Below are positions 1 to 9,614 of a stretch of 64,000 nucleotides of DNA, piece by piece (within the stretch, counting starts at the first letter, position 1; every line of letters begins with the position of its first letter). A program made the translations under genes and the position numbers. The stretch spans positions 103,130,115 through 103,194,114 of the forward strand of contig OY759214.1 in assembly GCA_963662175.1 (NCBI GenBank), given 5' to 3'. The stretch comes from Aradus depressus. Its lineage: Eukaryota > Arthropoda > Insecta > Hemiptera > Aradidae. A model generated the notes under the pieces. That model ran no database searches. It was given only the letters and a program-made list of their open reading frames with translations, and was not told the DNA's origin.

Positions 1-20
1 CGACCTTGGTCCAGACCACA

Positions 21-34
21 CCAAGATTTGCATA
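21..34 (+). repeat. possible left terminal inverted repeat trace (pairs with 19733-19746)
   Basis: The 14-mer CCAAGATTTGCATA occurs here and in reverse complement at 19,733-19,746, near the other end of the Polinton. Flanks match poorly, so this may be the inner edge of a degraded terminal inverted repeat or chance. The true left terminus appears to lie before position 1. Confidence 0.35.
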
Positions 35-237
35 TTATAATATTCAGTGAGGTAGGAAGTCAATAAAAAAAAAAAAAATAAAATAAAAAATGTATGTATA
101 AAATTAATCCCAAAATTCATCTTCCGTGTCAGCATGAGGGGCGGTGTAATATATTTCAGGGGGCTCGAAGTCGGGGTTTTCTCTATAACAGAAAAAAAAG
201 AAGAATAAATACAAAATTAAAATTAAATTTATGTGAG

Positions 238-606
238 TTAATGGATATATTTAAAATCATACTTGAAAATTATTTTCTCCTCTCCTCCTACCCTGCCCTC
301 GTATGTTAGGGTAAACCCGTACTCGGGCGACTCCCAGAAAAGGTTGTCGTCGATAACTTCATTATATTTTTCTGGGAGTCGTACCTCCCAAGTGTTTCCC
401 CTCACTATGAGGACAGCGTTATTTATTTTTTTCATGGATGAGAAACATTTTATGGGGAATGCTTCTCTTAGAGGGAGTTCCGCCACCTCCCTGACGTAGG
501 GGACGGGCACGGATTGTAACCGTCTCAAGAAGCCCTGATGGCGGCGGCACAACTGGAACAATAAACAGAAAAAAATTAGTGAATTATTCTCAGCTCCCTC
601 GATCAT
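238..606 (-). CDS. hypothetical Polinton left-arm protein
   Basis: An open frame of 122 codons on the same strand as the downstream polymerase. I do not recognise the family. The N-terminal part reads through a pyrimidine-rich tract ending in TTCCAG at 553-560 (minus sense), which looks like a 3' splice site, so the real exon may begin near 552 with a start codon elsewhere. The C-terminal 100 residues look protein-like and mixed-charge, with no membrane segment or Cys/His cluster. Its position outside the polymerase suggests an accessory gene. Confidence 0.4.
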   Translation of the reverse strand: MIEGAENNSLIFFCLLFQLCRRHQGFLRRLQSVPVPYVREVAELPLREAFPIKCFSSMKKINNAVLIVRGNTWEVRLPEKYNEVIDDNLFWESPEYGFTLTYEGRVGGEEKIIFKYDFKYIH

Positions 607-950
607 GCGGACAGATCTGAAAAAAAAAATTAGACATAAAATTAAAAAAAAGAAAAAAATAGTGCTTCTCTTGGTTCTTGATCATATAAATCAATTAAGC
701 CTCCTCGCTACGTCAAAGCGGAAGCACATTTGAGGAAGTTGTGGGGGGGTGGATAAGAGAGGTCGGATGAAATGTGGACCACCGATGGCAGAGGAAATTT
801 AGGGCTCAGAATGAACTTTACACATTTTCTTCATCATATGTATCTGCATATCATTTTTATACAATCTTAGAATTCTTCTAGTGATTCGGGGGTCAACTCA
901 GTAGGTAATTCACAAGATGATAATTCTCGAGTTTGAGGGGGAAAAGTGAA
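607..950. other. intergenic, no gene seen
   Basis: AT-rich spacer between the hypothetical left-arm gene and the polymerase stop codon. I see no convincing ORF, RNA gene or repeat. Confidence 0.5.
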
Positions 951-3900
951 TTAGTTTAAAAAATGACCATGTGCATGAGTAGATATACCATCTTCAAGAA
1001 TGTGCCGCTTGTCATCAAATGGATTTAGTGTCAATTTATTTTGATCGATGGTGTACAGTATATGCTTGTATGATCTTATACTTCTCATGGATGTAAACAT
1101 TAATGTAGAATCAAATAGTGTCCTTTCATAATCTTCCAAAGAAATAAAATGTCTCAATGAAGCTCGTGACACACCTTTTGCTTTTTTTACAATTTTCTTA
1201 AAGGCAATGGAAAATGCATACACCTTTGCTCGTAATGCAATAAACTTTTCTATAATTTCTCCATATACTTCATCCTTGAATTTTCCAATTACCTGCTTAT
1301 TAATGAGTGAAAATAGCACATGGTCTGGAGGATAATTGGACGTATCGAAATGATCCATCATTGAATGCATATCTGAGTAGAGGTCTTGTGTTATCACATG
1401 ATAGATGAGAGAGTCAGTATCACAATACATTAATTTTAATCTTTCTTTTCCGTATCTAGGCAACATTAAATCATAATGAAATCTGTACATGAGTTCCTTG
1501 GACAAATCGAGTACGCACATACCCACATATATCGGCTTATTAAAGTATATTTTTGTCTTGGCCATTACGACCGCTGCTAGCTCCTCGTCGTAGATAATTC
1601 TCTCAAGAAAATTAGCTTTTACTATTAGTTTCATCATTTGTCTTGCAGTCTTGACTAGCTGTATATTCTGTCGATTTCGTACATTTTCCATCGTCTTCCC
1701 GAATATGGAATTATTCATAAGTTTGAAGAAATCTTTTTCAAAATCATTTTGTGCATTTTGTCTAAGTTGAGTATTAAGATCTATATAAGACCGCAGCCAG
1801 GGTGATTGCTTGAAACTGATTGCTCTATGGATCTTTTCAATCTCGAGTCCATGCTGTAGAGCCTGTTTTAGAGCTACATAGTGTACCACATATCGTTCGC
1901 GTGAATTTAAATGAGGAATCAATTTTTTAACCTTGCCACCTGGGGGAGGAATCGTCTCGGCCAAAAATGGTAAATCGTCATGCATCTCGTGAAGTTTTGC
2001 CGGGTACATCACGTCCACATCAAATACATAGCCTGTATCATCGTCTTCTCGTAAATTAAGAATGTCAACCTCTTCCGGTCTTTCCACCCATTGAAAATCG
2101 CCATAAGGTAAATATTTGCTCATGGCATATCCGTATAGATTGTTAGCATCCAGATAAGTGATGTATGATGATTCTTTTTGTGGATCATAATTTTTCATGT
2201 ATTTATTGTTTGCTGTAGCATATCGATGTGATGCTTGACATATCCCCCCTCTTATACCTTTCTCGAAAAACATTATCATATCATAATCCTGTAGTAGTGT
2301 TAGCTTTGTATATCGTAACATAGCATCAAAGGAGAGTCCTGGTGTCGTATAGTAGTGGGCCGCATCAACTCCATAGTTTTTCATAGTCATATTTCGAAAT
2401 GATTCAAACGTATCCGATAAAATTAAAACATCTGATTTTAAATAGATATCACTATAACTACCCAACGTAGTGCATTGAAATGTTTTCCAGACGGTCTGAG
2501 CATGTGCATAGTCTACCTCATCAATATGTGATTGTGTTAACGAATTGAAAAATGCTTCCTTTGGTGGTAATTGAGTTTCATCCAGTTTCTTCATAGAATC
2601 TACATAATCATACGGAAACACACCTTTTCGGGTCATGAGAGACATATGCTCACTCGGAAAGAAACGTGATGTTTCCAAAAATGCATCAGATGGTAAATTT
2701 CGAGCAAGCTGATCCAAGCTAGAGGCCATAAAACGAAAAGAATCAATAAACCTCATCCAAATGTTGCCAATCCTAACTGAAAATGATATAAACTTTTCCT
2801 GAGTGTGAGGTATAATTGTAACTCTCCCACATTTTGTATTACTCAGCTGTCTAATTATAAATTTCGAATCATAGTTTGTGAGATTGTGAAAAATAATTGG
2901 AATAAATTTAGGAATACAACATTTCAAATTACAACTATTGCATGCTGCACCTCTGTAATCCCCAGTGAGATGACAATGATCACGTACTTTCCAATTCGAC
3001 TCTGTGAATTCATTATCACAGAGGTAACATGTAGTTGCTAAATCCCACTGGGTTTCTTGATCAGAATTCATATTAATAGCCACGGGGTTATCATTGTAGA
3101 CAGGTGATATAGCTTTACTCAATTCAATGATGTGTTCTATAAAAACTCCGGCTGCATCAGGTCCTCTATACAAATACGGAGCTGTAGAGATAGGTGGAAG
3201 AGCCGAAGAACTTTTCACATATGTACAAAACGACATTGGAATATGTTCTTGAACACAAGTAGTAAATGATGACTCAGATGATGGTCGACATCCAGCAATA
3301 GGTTCCAAGATGGATTCAAAATCTGCATAAATAACGTAGGGAACTCTGTGATGACGCTCAACATTTGTAAATGTCATTATCGGATCGGATGGTAATTCAA
3401 CTCGTACAGTCTTCTGATCTTTACAATACATTTTATGCATCTCCAGCTTATCAGATCCACCTCTTCTTTCTTCAAAAGTTATGAAGCATCTTTTACAGAT
3501 GTAAAATTATCTAGTAGAAGATTTTCGTAATTGTCGACCCACCAACCGCTTAAAGTTTTTTATGTAGACGTAGTGTTGTTTATTTTCATTGTTCAAAAGG
3601 AGGATGTCCCGATGATCTGATTTTTCTTCTGCTGCAACTTTAAGAGGGTATATTTTCTCGTTTTCATCAACTCCAAATACATTTATAGACATATTGTTGA
3701 CTTTTTCAAATTTAGAAATATCCGTTAGAGCGACTGGAAACGAAACACATGAAAAATCATATAAACTGAATAGATCAGTATATTCCTGTGGTCGATTAGA
3801 ATTCTTTGTTACAAATTTTGCTAAGATTGAATATGCAAAACATTTCTCATCATTATTTTGTACATTTACACATGCCTTTTTATTTTCAAGACTAGCTGGC

Positions 3901-4583
3901 AATGGTATGTATGTAGAAGCACGTAGTGGATCATATCTATTCACCCGTAGACGAATTCCGTCTACGGCTAATATTTTCCACCCACTTCCTTTCAATGCAC
4001 TATTTTCCACCTCCGAGTGTATTTTTTCAAAAGCATTGTCAAAGAATTTTTCAAGATTTGTTGCTCGAAAAACTGGCTTATTCATAGTCTTAAAGGCTCG
4101 ATCTGTCCTCTCACCAAGAGCATTTCCAAATAAACATTCAACCATCAAATTAATTTTAATTGCAGATTTCATTTGTAGTATGTTGGATACTTTGTGTATT
4201 AATGTTGGTTTCACATCCAGTAAGAAACACGTCAAATCATTGCATTTGTTTGAGCGAATAAAATAGGATTCCAAACGACTAGCAAAGGCACTTTCATATT
4301 GTACAATATTATCAGAAGGCACCAGAGCTAATAATGCGTCCTTGGTTGGTTCCTTTGAGGATGAATATTCCCCATGACAGACTGATTCATGTCGTTGTCC
4401 ATGATAATCGTTTTCAAACCGTCCTCCGCAAGATGAACATAAAAATATTTTTTTCCTTGGTGGTTCTACATCCAGTATCTCGTCGATATTTCTCTTACAG
4501 TTGAACTGATGAACATTGCGTTTTTTCCAAGATGGAAAAATGGTGTCACACTTTGTACACTTGAACATGTTGTAATAGTCCAA
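951..4583 (-). pseudogene. polB: protein-primed family B DNA polymerase (Polinton pPolB), one in-frame stop
   Basis: Replicative polymerase of the element. The upstream part (4583-3507) starts with a CxxC zinc finger (CTKCDTIF) and contains the N-terminal block usual in Polinton polymerases. A single TAA at 3507-3509 interrupts the frame, which continues unchanged to 951. In the downstream part, counted from the Met at 3440: exonuclease I D40/E42, a Cys/His treble-clef (HNH-like) insert at about 138-174, exonuclease II D191, exonuclease III D337, polymerase motif A D431 (YLDANNLYGYA), motif B at 573-582 (KLMNNSIFGK) and motif C YCDTDS at 672-677. All catalytic acidic residues are kept, so the stop may be recent. 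Full length about 1,210 codons, normal for the family. Confidence 0.95.
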
Positions 4584-4749
4584 GGAGGAGTCTGCCTATA
4601 TATAATCAAAAGAAAACAAAAACAATTGTGAGAGAAGATTGTGAACCCGCTCATGAAAACAGGTTTTTAAAAAGACCAGAGAGGGGGGAACTAGGTGGGG
4701 GTAAGAAGATGATATGAAGTGAAAAAATGTAGAGAGACCAGTTGACGCA

Positions 4750-5298
4750 ATGGAGTTGTATCTAGTAACAGAGTTTGCTCTCAACAAGTCCAAGACCAAG
4801 GTCATCAAGGTAGGACTTCTCAACCAGTCACCAGTAGTGGTATTTTGCCACAAGAAGGTATCAATTTATTTGGACACGGCAGATTGGACAGGACTCTCCA
4901 CCAACATAGGACCTATTCAAAACTACATCAACCCCAAAGGAAGAAAAAGACCTCTCCAAGACTCACTTCGAATACGCAACATAGTATTCAAATTTGGACT
5001 CACTGGAAGAAACCGAAGTGTGAGTATATCAAATTCATACCCTTGGGTCACAATGTGTCTGAATAGTCCTTCTCCTTACATGTCGGTGTCGTCTCAGCCA
5101 GAAATCAAGCTCAATAAAAGTGAAGTGATATTTATGCTCAAGTCTTGTGAGAAAATAGACTATTCTTTAAAACTTTTACTATCAGTAATATCAAAATGCT
5201 TTGAATTTTTTTCATTACCAACATCAACTGAAGAGTCTATAGTGAATTTAAACACTGTAGACTGGAATGAAATGTATGCATTATTTATGAATAAATGA
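4750..5298 (+). CDS. hypothetical Polinton protein, 182 aa
   Basis: Convincing open frame with an ATG, opposite in strand to its neighbours and ending at an AATAAA (5289-5294) that can serve as poly(A) signal. No family recognised. The protein is mostly polar with a leucine-rich segment around residues 135-150, and has no Cys/His motif, signal peptide or clear membrane helix. It lies between polymerase and the capsid-side genes and is transcribed convergently with the 5411-5662 gene, so an accessory role is likely. Function unknown. Confidence 0.55.
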   Translation: MELYLVTEFALNKSKTKVIKVGLLNQSPVVVFCHKKVSIYLDTADWTGLSTNIGPIQNYINPKGRKRPLQDSLRIRNIVFKFGLTGRNRSVSISNSYPWVTMCLNSPSPYMSVSSQPEIKLNKSEVIFMLKSCEKIDYSLKLLLSVISKCFEFFSLPTSTEESIVNLNTVDWNEMYALFMNK

Positions 5299-5410
5299 TT
5301 ATAATCATACTTGTTTATTTTCTTATTTCATATTATTTTTACAACTTTTGGGGTTTTTTTTAAAAAAAAAGAAAAAAAAAATATGGTTGAATTTAAATTT
5401 ATTATCAGCA

Positions 5411-5662
5411 TTATTTTACACAATTTTTCTTCATCGGTGGTGGACCATCGATTTGATCATGAGATGTATTGAAGTGATGGTTGCATCGACGACACAATTG
5501 GAATCTTGGATCCTCACGCCACTCTTCAGGTAGGTTGTCCCATAAATATTCAATTGCATAGTCATAGAGATGAAGCAGTAATGCAGGTGGTAAGTTTTGA
5601 AGATGTACTGGATCCAAATTCCAGATATTAGTTTGAGAAAGTTTTTCCAAAGATTGATCCAT
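5411..5662 (-). CDS. small CxxC protein of unknown function
   Basis: An 83-residue frame whose ATG follows the stop of the upstream BIR-like gene by one base, so the two probably share a transcript or were once one gene. Residues 18-40 form a leucine-rich amphipathic stretch, followed by a CRRC pair with two His (CRRCNHHF) that could bind zinc, and a basic tail. The leucine-rich part faintly recalls F-box or BC-box helices, but I cannot assign it. Confidence 0.5.
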   Translation of the reverse strand: MDQSLEKLSQTNIWNLDPVHLQNLPPALLLHLYDYAIEYLWDNLPEEWREDPRFQLCRRCNHHFNTSHDQIDGPPPMKKNCVK

Positions 5663-5663
5663 T

Positions 5664-6332
5664 CTAGCACTGACTAAACCAGTAACATCGGGGGCTGTGT
5701 CTTTTATGGTACATGTGTGGGCATACCGTCTGATCTATATCACATTTTAGCTTGCAATATACACACATTGCAGTATTATTCAAATGTCTTACAAAGCCAT
5801 GAAATGCCAACACTTTATTAGATTTACGAAAGGTTTTTTGGCGAACCTCTTCATTGTAGAAATCTGTCTTGGATGGGTGTTTACTTATCCACTCCTCCAA
5901 CTTGAAGGCTTGATTAAGTGAACAAGTATAAGAGGTTCCTCCATGAAAATGACAGGTAGTCTCATGTTGGGGTAACTTTTTCAAATTCGGACACCCATAG
6001 TCGAGCAGATCATAAACTGGCTTTTTAACAATATTTTCAAGAAATGTACATTTTTCTAGTCCTTTCGCCCAAATAAATTTACATGAAGCAGTTGAAGTAC
6101 ATAAGAGTTCTTCCAGACGTGAATATTCTGTATCTCCATAGCACCATGGAATATTGTGAATGTGTTTTTTAACCCATAGATTCACACGACTATCAGATTC
6201 ATCAACATTTTGAGGAGGGAGAAAAAACCAGTGGAGTGACTGACTGTGAGTGAGAACTGTCAACTCCTTCACAATAAAGCCACCTTCCCCTTGAAAACCT
6301 TGAAAATCCACAATCGCGAACTGGTGTTCCAT
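5664..6332 (-). CDS. arthropod TE-associated protein with C-terminal BIR-like zinc domain
   Basis: A 222-residue protein. The N-terminal part opens with IVDFQGF and later has a KG..K block (WAKGLEKC) and a Cys/His patch, resembling a family widespread in arthropod mobile elements whose fold may be exonuclease-like; its first acidic pair is not canonical. The last 50 residues match a BIR plan: an LAFHGF helix, then CVYC, then His and Cys spaced C-x2-C-x15-H-x6-C. Canonical BIR spacing is C-x2-C-x16-H-x6-C, so one residue is missing. BIR domains bind caspases or IAP antagonists. A RING gene of IAP type sits on the right arm at 16,432. Domain call is mine from spacing; a divergent zinc ribbon remains possible. 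Confidence 0.6.
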   Translation of the reverse strand: MEHQFAIVDFQGFQGEGGFIVKELTVLTHSQSLHWFFLPPQNVDESDSRVNLWVKKHIHNIPWCYGDTEYSRLEELLCTSTASCKFIWAKGLEKCTFLENIVKKPVYDLLDYGCPNLKKLPQHETTCHFHGGTSYTCSLNQAFKLEEWISKHPSKTDFYNEEVRQKTFRKSNKVLAFHGFVRHLNNTAMCVYCKLKCDIDQTVCPHMYHKRHSPRCYWFSQC

Positions 6333-6382
6333 GTTTGAGGGTTAGAAATCTAATGATGATCCTCATCTTATACACACTCATT

Positions 6383-7600
6383 TTATAGCTTCCTTACAAG
6401 ACCGCTAAGAGGATTCAATTCAATTAATTTATCGTGAATTAAAAGGCAGTAAGCTCGAGTGTGAGGGGGAAACGGTTGGGTTGCATGAAGATCTAGACGA
6501 ATGTCGACCGTAGCTACCTTCAATGTGTCTTCCTGACGTGATACATCAAGAACTATCATGGGGGCGATTTCACCAAAGTCCTTTCTCGACAGTAGGGGTT
6601 CACTATGATCCTTAGCATAGTAGCTCATTTGAAATCTTTGATACATATCATAGAGAACAGCATATCGACCCTTATTGAAATCAAGGTTTAAATCATCGTA
6701 TGGGAACATCTCACTATTCAAAAATAGTTTAACATTGGACAAGTTACAAGCGTCAAATTGACTGGTATCTTTTAACTTATTGTCGACTCTGTCTGTCTGA
6801 AAGGCTACGATTATATATCGGGGTTTTTCTAGAGCTGAACTAGTCTTGACACTCCATGTATTTTGTGTGTTTTCCGGTAAGGCAGGGTATTCCGACAATT
6901 CCCATGAGCGGAAAGGGATAGTGAGTGTCTGATCTCTGTCTAATATTCTCAATAGTCGCAGTCGCTGTTCATCAGATACTTTAATATGAGGGACTCTCCA
7001 ATTTACCTTGTTTAGTGTAAGTTGTACCTTGTCTTCCAAAATCGAATTAGCGTCGCTCTTTGCACGGATAAGACACAGTTCATGCTTTGAATTGATTATC
7101 ACTTTTTTGAAAGTTTCGAGAAAACCAATAAGAGTGCTGAGGGGGAGACATACATTAAAATGACCGTCTTTATCTATTGAAATAGCTCCATCTTTCTTCG
7201 GCATCATCCATCCTGAATTACCTAACCCACTCACTTGGTTAGGTGATAAAGAGACATACCCTTTTAGAGTACTCACAATTCCTGGATTTCGGACTTTATC
7301 AATTTCCACTCCATTCAATTCATAGCGAATTTCATCAAACATAAATGCAAAAGCATTATTTGACAATTTTGCACTCGATGTAGTCATTCTTTTATCAGCA
7401 CCCTCCTTCTGAATAGAGCCTTCCAAATAAAGATAACTAGCACATGGTAATATATACAAATCTTGCTGGTGAATAGGGATTCGAATCTCATCAGAATTCT
7501 TTAAATTTGTAGAATTAAATGGGTTGTAAGTGTGGAACTGTAGCTGAGTGATACTATCATCAAACCGGACGTCCTCTGTAATATCTAAAATGTCATTCAT
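6383..7600 (-). CDS. Polinton major capsid protein (double jelly-roll)
   Basis: A 405-residue intact frame matching Polinton hexon-like major capsid proteins. Recognisable blocks are ALEKPRYIIVAFQT near residue 255, NSEMFPYDDLNLDF near 295-310, a YQRFQMSYY segment near 325, and the C-terminal signature AYCLLIHDKLIELNPL with VRKL at the end. Capsid trimers of this fold build an icosahedral shell. It is followed on the same strand by the accessory genes and preceded by the minor capsid gene, the usual cluster. No break seen in this gene, unlike its neighbours. Confidence 0.93.
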   Translation of the reverse strand: MNDILDITEDVRFDDSITQLQFHTYNPFNSTNLKNSDEIRIPIHQQDLYILPCASYLYLEGSIQKEGADKRMTTSSAKLSNNAFAFMFDEIRYELNGVEIDKVRNPGIVSTLKGYVSLSPNQVSGLGNSGWMMPKKDGAISIDKDGHFNVCLPLSTLIGFLETFKKVIINSKHELCLIRAKSDANSILEDKVQLTLNKVNWRVPHIKVSDEQRLRLLRILDRDQTLTIPFRSWELSEYPALPENTQNTWSVKTSSALEKPRYIIVAFQTDRVDNKLKDTSQFDACNLSNVKLFLNSEMFPYDDLNLDFNKGRYAVLYDMYQRFQMSYYAKDHSEPLLSRKDFGEIAPMIVLDVSRQEDTLKVATVDIRLDLHATQPFPPHTRAYCLLIHDKLIELNPLSGLVRKL

Positions 7601-7726
7601 TGTCGTTTCACTTTCAAGCCTAAACTTTTCAAAAATCGAATGTTGCCTGGTGTCAAGTGTCTCATGTACGGTCTCGTACTAATGGGTCTTGGATGTGGTC
7701 GAATACTTATATACCGAGGTCTAAAG

Positions 7727-8440
7727 TCAATCGCCATTCTTCTTTATATGTAGGTGTATCGTTATAGTTTCGTTTCTAAAGTTGATTGGATGACCGTCTT
7801 GGTCTACTATCCGTAATGTAATGTTGTCAACGGATTTTGTGCTAACTCCTAAATATACAATGGGTGATGGTGTTTCGACAATTTTGTACCCTGCCTCGAC
7901 AGTTGGATAGAATTCATACAATGTGTGAACCGGTTTTCCATTTTGATATGCACCGTAAACTATATTACATTCAATAGCAATTGTATTGACTTTAACCATG
8001 TTTACGATCCCTGGTGAGGTATGATAACCATCTCCGGGGTGTAAAGTACGCTTATCTTCATCCAAGCTGTCATCCCATCCCAATAAGGGTCCAATAGAAT
8101 TTTTTCTATTAAAATATACAGTTTTTGTACACCGTAATTCTGATTTTAATGTATTATTATTAGCTCGGATTATAACATGATCGCCTTTTCTTCTAAACAT
8201 CATCTGTTCTTGTAAATAATCCCCAAGTGCTTCCAACTCATATGTCCCCATCGGTATTTTAATTTTTTCATCACCAAAATAAAACATATCATTCTCACCA
8301 TCAATAATGTTGGGAATAGAATTATATGTTGTAAAACCTAAAAGCCCAATCGAGTACTCTCCATTTGATAGGTCTATTGTAGGAAAAATGTCTGCACTTA
8401 ATACGTTCTCAGTGCCCGTAAGGGTAAAGGTATAACTCAT
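7727..8440 (-). CDS. Polinton minor capsid protein (penton, single jelly-roll)
   Basis: Starts best at the ATG at 8440 (MSYTFTLTG), because the more upstream in-frame ATG at 8461 overlaps the protease gene. The N-terminal stretch with FPTIDLSNGEYSIGLLGF and TYNSIPNI is the hallmark of Polinton penton-like proteins, and the C-terminus has IVYLGVSTKSV followed by a hydrophobic strand. It would occupy the fivefold vertices of the capsid. About 237 residues, normal for the family, and uninterrupted. It sits between protease and major capsid on one strand. Confidence 0.88.
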   Translation of the reverse strand: MSYTFTLTGTENVLSADIFPTIDLSNGEYSIGLLGFTTYNSIPNIIDGENDMFYFGDEKIKIPMGTYELEALGDYLQEQMMFRRKGDHVIIRANNNTLKSELRCTKTVYFNRKNSIGPLLGWDDSLDEDKRTLHPGDGYHTSPGIVNMVKVNTIAIECNIVYGAYQNGKPVHTLYEFYPTVEAGYKIVETPSPIVYLGVSTKSVDNITLRIVDQDGHPINFRNETITIHLHIKKNGD

Positions 8441-8454
8441 GACTGCATCTAAGA

Positions 8455-8808
8455 CTAACACAAGTTTTCAATATAAAGGAACTGAATACATAAGTGTCCA
8501 CAATATGGAGTGTTCCAATCCTGATACCGGTTTCGATTGTATTCAATTGAGCATCCTTTCAGGTATTTGAGTATTTCGAGTGGAGGTGGTAGATTACCAT
8601 ACGAGTCGAAATACTTTATTTTATTGTCACGCTTTACATAGCAGACCCAATGTGAGCCGGGTTCACTGACTCTATTAAGGTTCACAATGCCCGATTCATA
8701 TTTTTTTGGTGTCCTCGGTAAGGTGTCCTTCATAAAGACACCTCTGAAATGACACAAGTTTTTAGCATATTTTTCAAGATCTACATTTGTAAGAGCTCTA
8801 TTTGGAAG
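8455..8808 (-). CDS. adenain-like cysteine protease (Polinton PRO), start codon lost
   Basis: Capsid maturation protease. Catalytic His is in GSHWVCY, the acidic residue in YFDSYGN and the nucleophile in YCGHLC, in the adenain order; RGVFMKDTLP is the family's N-terminal block. The conserved frame is open from 8808 directly after a TGA (8809-8811) but has no ATG before the internal Met at 8733, which lies inside the conserved block. The start codon therefore seems mutated or supplied by splicing. The stop overlaps the region of the penton gene. Length is slightly short of the usual 110-150 residues. Confidence 0.85.
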   Translation of the reverse strand, partial: LPNRALTNVDLEKYAKNLCHFRGVFMKDTLPRTPKKYESGIVNLNRVSEPGSHWVCYVKRDNKIKYFDSYGNLPPPLEILKYLKGCSIEYNRNRYQDWNTPYCGHLCIQFLYIENLC

Positions 8809-9545
8809 TCACATCTGATTTTTATATGGTCTCACGTATAATCCGTATCCGTTTCTGTATGGTCTTACGTAAAGTCCTTGACCTATTTTTTGTCCTTCAA
8901 TTGTCCTATTATGTCTTTTCATCTCTTCCAATTTAGCCTTTGCATTTTGGACATCGCTTACAGTTTTTGCTATAGCTGACGCACCACCTGCTAAGCTATC
9001 GAGAGCAGATAATCCTGCAAATAGTGGTACGAGAAATGGTAATACCCACCGGTTTTAGGCAAAGGGAGCATTCTCGGCGTTTTTGTTATTTTCCATTTTT
9101 GCAAATACCGTTTTGCTTTTTTCAATGATAAAGCAGAAGCCCTGTCAATAGGTAAATGACGACCTACTCGTGCAGCTTTTATAAGTTTACCAAAGGATCC
9201 TCGAAGTCCAGACCCCATTTTGACTTTAGCCTTCATAGTATTTGTTATAGTCCAAGCAGCTGCCTTCTCCCCCCACTTTGCGTCCTTAGATCTGACTCTC
9301 TCCCAAGCTTTATCTGCTAAGATTCTGTCTGCTGCGTGTCTCTGAGATAAATTATTAGTTTTTGAATAGGAAATATCGTGTTCACGACAGGCTTCGTCTA
9401 ATGGATTAATACCCGTATCACCTCGAGCTAAGCGATCTTGTAACTTGGTGCCGGGTCCACAATAATTATATCCTGGAATGTGTGCTTCAAATGGTAGCTT
9501 GTTGATTAGAGCGTTTACTACACTGCCTCCTATCTTTCGTTTCAT
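8809..9545 (-). pseudogene. VP1-like phospholipase A2 / pVI-like Polinton protein, one-base frameshift
   Basis: The N-terminal 60 residues hold a parvovirus-type phospholipase A2 core: YNYCGPGTKL (calcium loop) and ACREHDISY (catalytic His-Asp). PLA2 activity helps virions leave endosomes. The frame runs on through a Lys/Arg-rich middle to a G run at about 9045-9047, where one base appears missing. The next frame continues to the TGA at 8809 with a hydrophobic, Gly/Ala-rich segment, a short amphipathic helix and two GLYVRPY repeats, the usual C-terminus of this Polinton family. Left unshifted, the protein ends after 184 residues at 8991. Confidence 0.85.
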
Positions 9546-9614
9546 ACTGAAATGAAAGGATCATGCTCTCAATTTATATATACAGCGGTTTCACTAAAGG
9601 TATCATTTACCGAA
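9546..9614. promoter_or_regulatory. divergent intergenic promoter region
   Basis: A 69-bp gap separates the minus-strand capsid cluster from the plus-strand ATPase. It contains an AT-rich TTTATATATA box at about 9571-9580 that could serve as TATA element for either direction. Promoter role is inferred from layout. Confidence 0.45.

Noticed and set aside
94..309. 71-codon plus-strand frame at the left edge
   Set aside because: Overlaps the better minus-strand frame, low complexity, no family features.
3694..4266. 190-codon plus-strand frame
   Set aside because: Lies wholly opposite the conserved polymerase N-terminal region; a shadow frame.
4596..4853. 85-codon minus-strand frame
   Set aside because: Overlaps the start of the better 4750-5298 gene and has no motif.
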